From: Flavobacterium sp. UBA6203
GTDB taxonomy: Bacteria > Bacteroidota > Bacteroidia > Flavobacteriales > Flavobacteriaceae
Direction of reading: 5' to 3'
DNA length: 39,077 bases
Assembly (NCBI GenBank): GCA_002421645.1
Contig: DIST01000053.1
Coordinates: 1 to 39,077, forward strand
The stretch's first letter is position 1, and every line of letters starts with the position of its first letter. Both the position numbers and the translations under genes were made by a program. The notes beneath the pieces were generated by a model. The model saw only the letters and a program-made list of their open reading frames with translations, was not told the origin of the DNA and did not search any database. Below, piece by piece: positions 39,077 through 39,077 of the stretch.

Positions 39077-39077
39077 A

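Noticed and set aside
1..39077. Prophage, insertion sequence, CRISPR array or defence system
   Set aside because: No transposase, integrase, cas, restriction or toxin-antitoxin genes and no regularly spaced repeat array are visible.

Overview
The window looks like a chromosomal segment from a member of the Flavobacteriaceae, most likely Flavobacterium or a close relative. Supporting signs are the AT-rich sequence, type IX secretion (T9SS) sorting domains of types A and B, Bacteroidota-type promoters (a TAnnTTTG -7 box, sometimes with an upstream TTTG), a fused MurF-alanine racemase, lipoproteins with an acidic surface-export signal just after the lipid cysteine, and a TonB-dependent receptor with an N-terminal carboxypeptidase-D-like domain. 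Most genes are housekeeping and intact. I see no transposase, phage gene, integrase or CRISPR array. No gene-free stretch exceeds 300 bases; the longest is 18061-18299.

Layout. 1-740: 3' end of a secreted P-domain protein with a T9SS type A tail. 740-3280: prs, rplY and pth on the minus strand, and a tRNA-Leu. 3390-4390: two small lipoproteins of unknown function, one carrying a duplicated PGMNPPHGQ..GHRC motif. 4467-6569: a prolyl oligopeptidase. 6676-10047: a minus-strand cassette of a His/Cys-rich exported protein, a ZnuD-like TonB-dependent receptor and an acidic lipoprotein, which I infer to be a metal (probably zinc) uptake unit. 10215-14886: asd, mscL, murF-alr and tdk. 14988-21249 (plus strand): an acidic protein of unknown function, an SRPBCC protein, rsmI coupled to a small membrane protein, an OsmC-like protein, recJ and an MFS transporter. 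21246-23626 (minus): rbfA, an FtsX-type permease and lpxH.

23741-27211 holds a methylmalonyl-CoA epimerase, a tRNA with anticodon CAU, a 66-residue protein with a PID-CTERM-like tail, riboflavin synthase, pdxA, yceD and rpmF. The lipid-synthesis set fabH, accB, accC follows. 30419-32320 is a second S9 peptidase, of a different subfamily. 32405-36184 is a tight plus-strand run: dicarboxylate symporter, DedA, FAD oxidoreductase, mtgA. The end of the window holds an AIM24/TIGR00266 protein and a compact minus-strand operon: a large T9SS type B surface protein (cut by the window edge), an enoyl-CoA hydratase-like protein, a 55-residue membrane protein and QueD.

Several spacers (10085-10212, 15955-16110, 18077-18197, 18270-18294, 28893-28977) carry inverted or direct repeats that look like degenerate dispersed elements. 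Candidates for something undescribed are the duplicated-motif lipoprotein, the metal-uptake cassette, the PID-CTERM-like mini-protein and the coupled 55-residue membrane protein.
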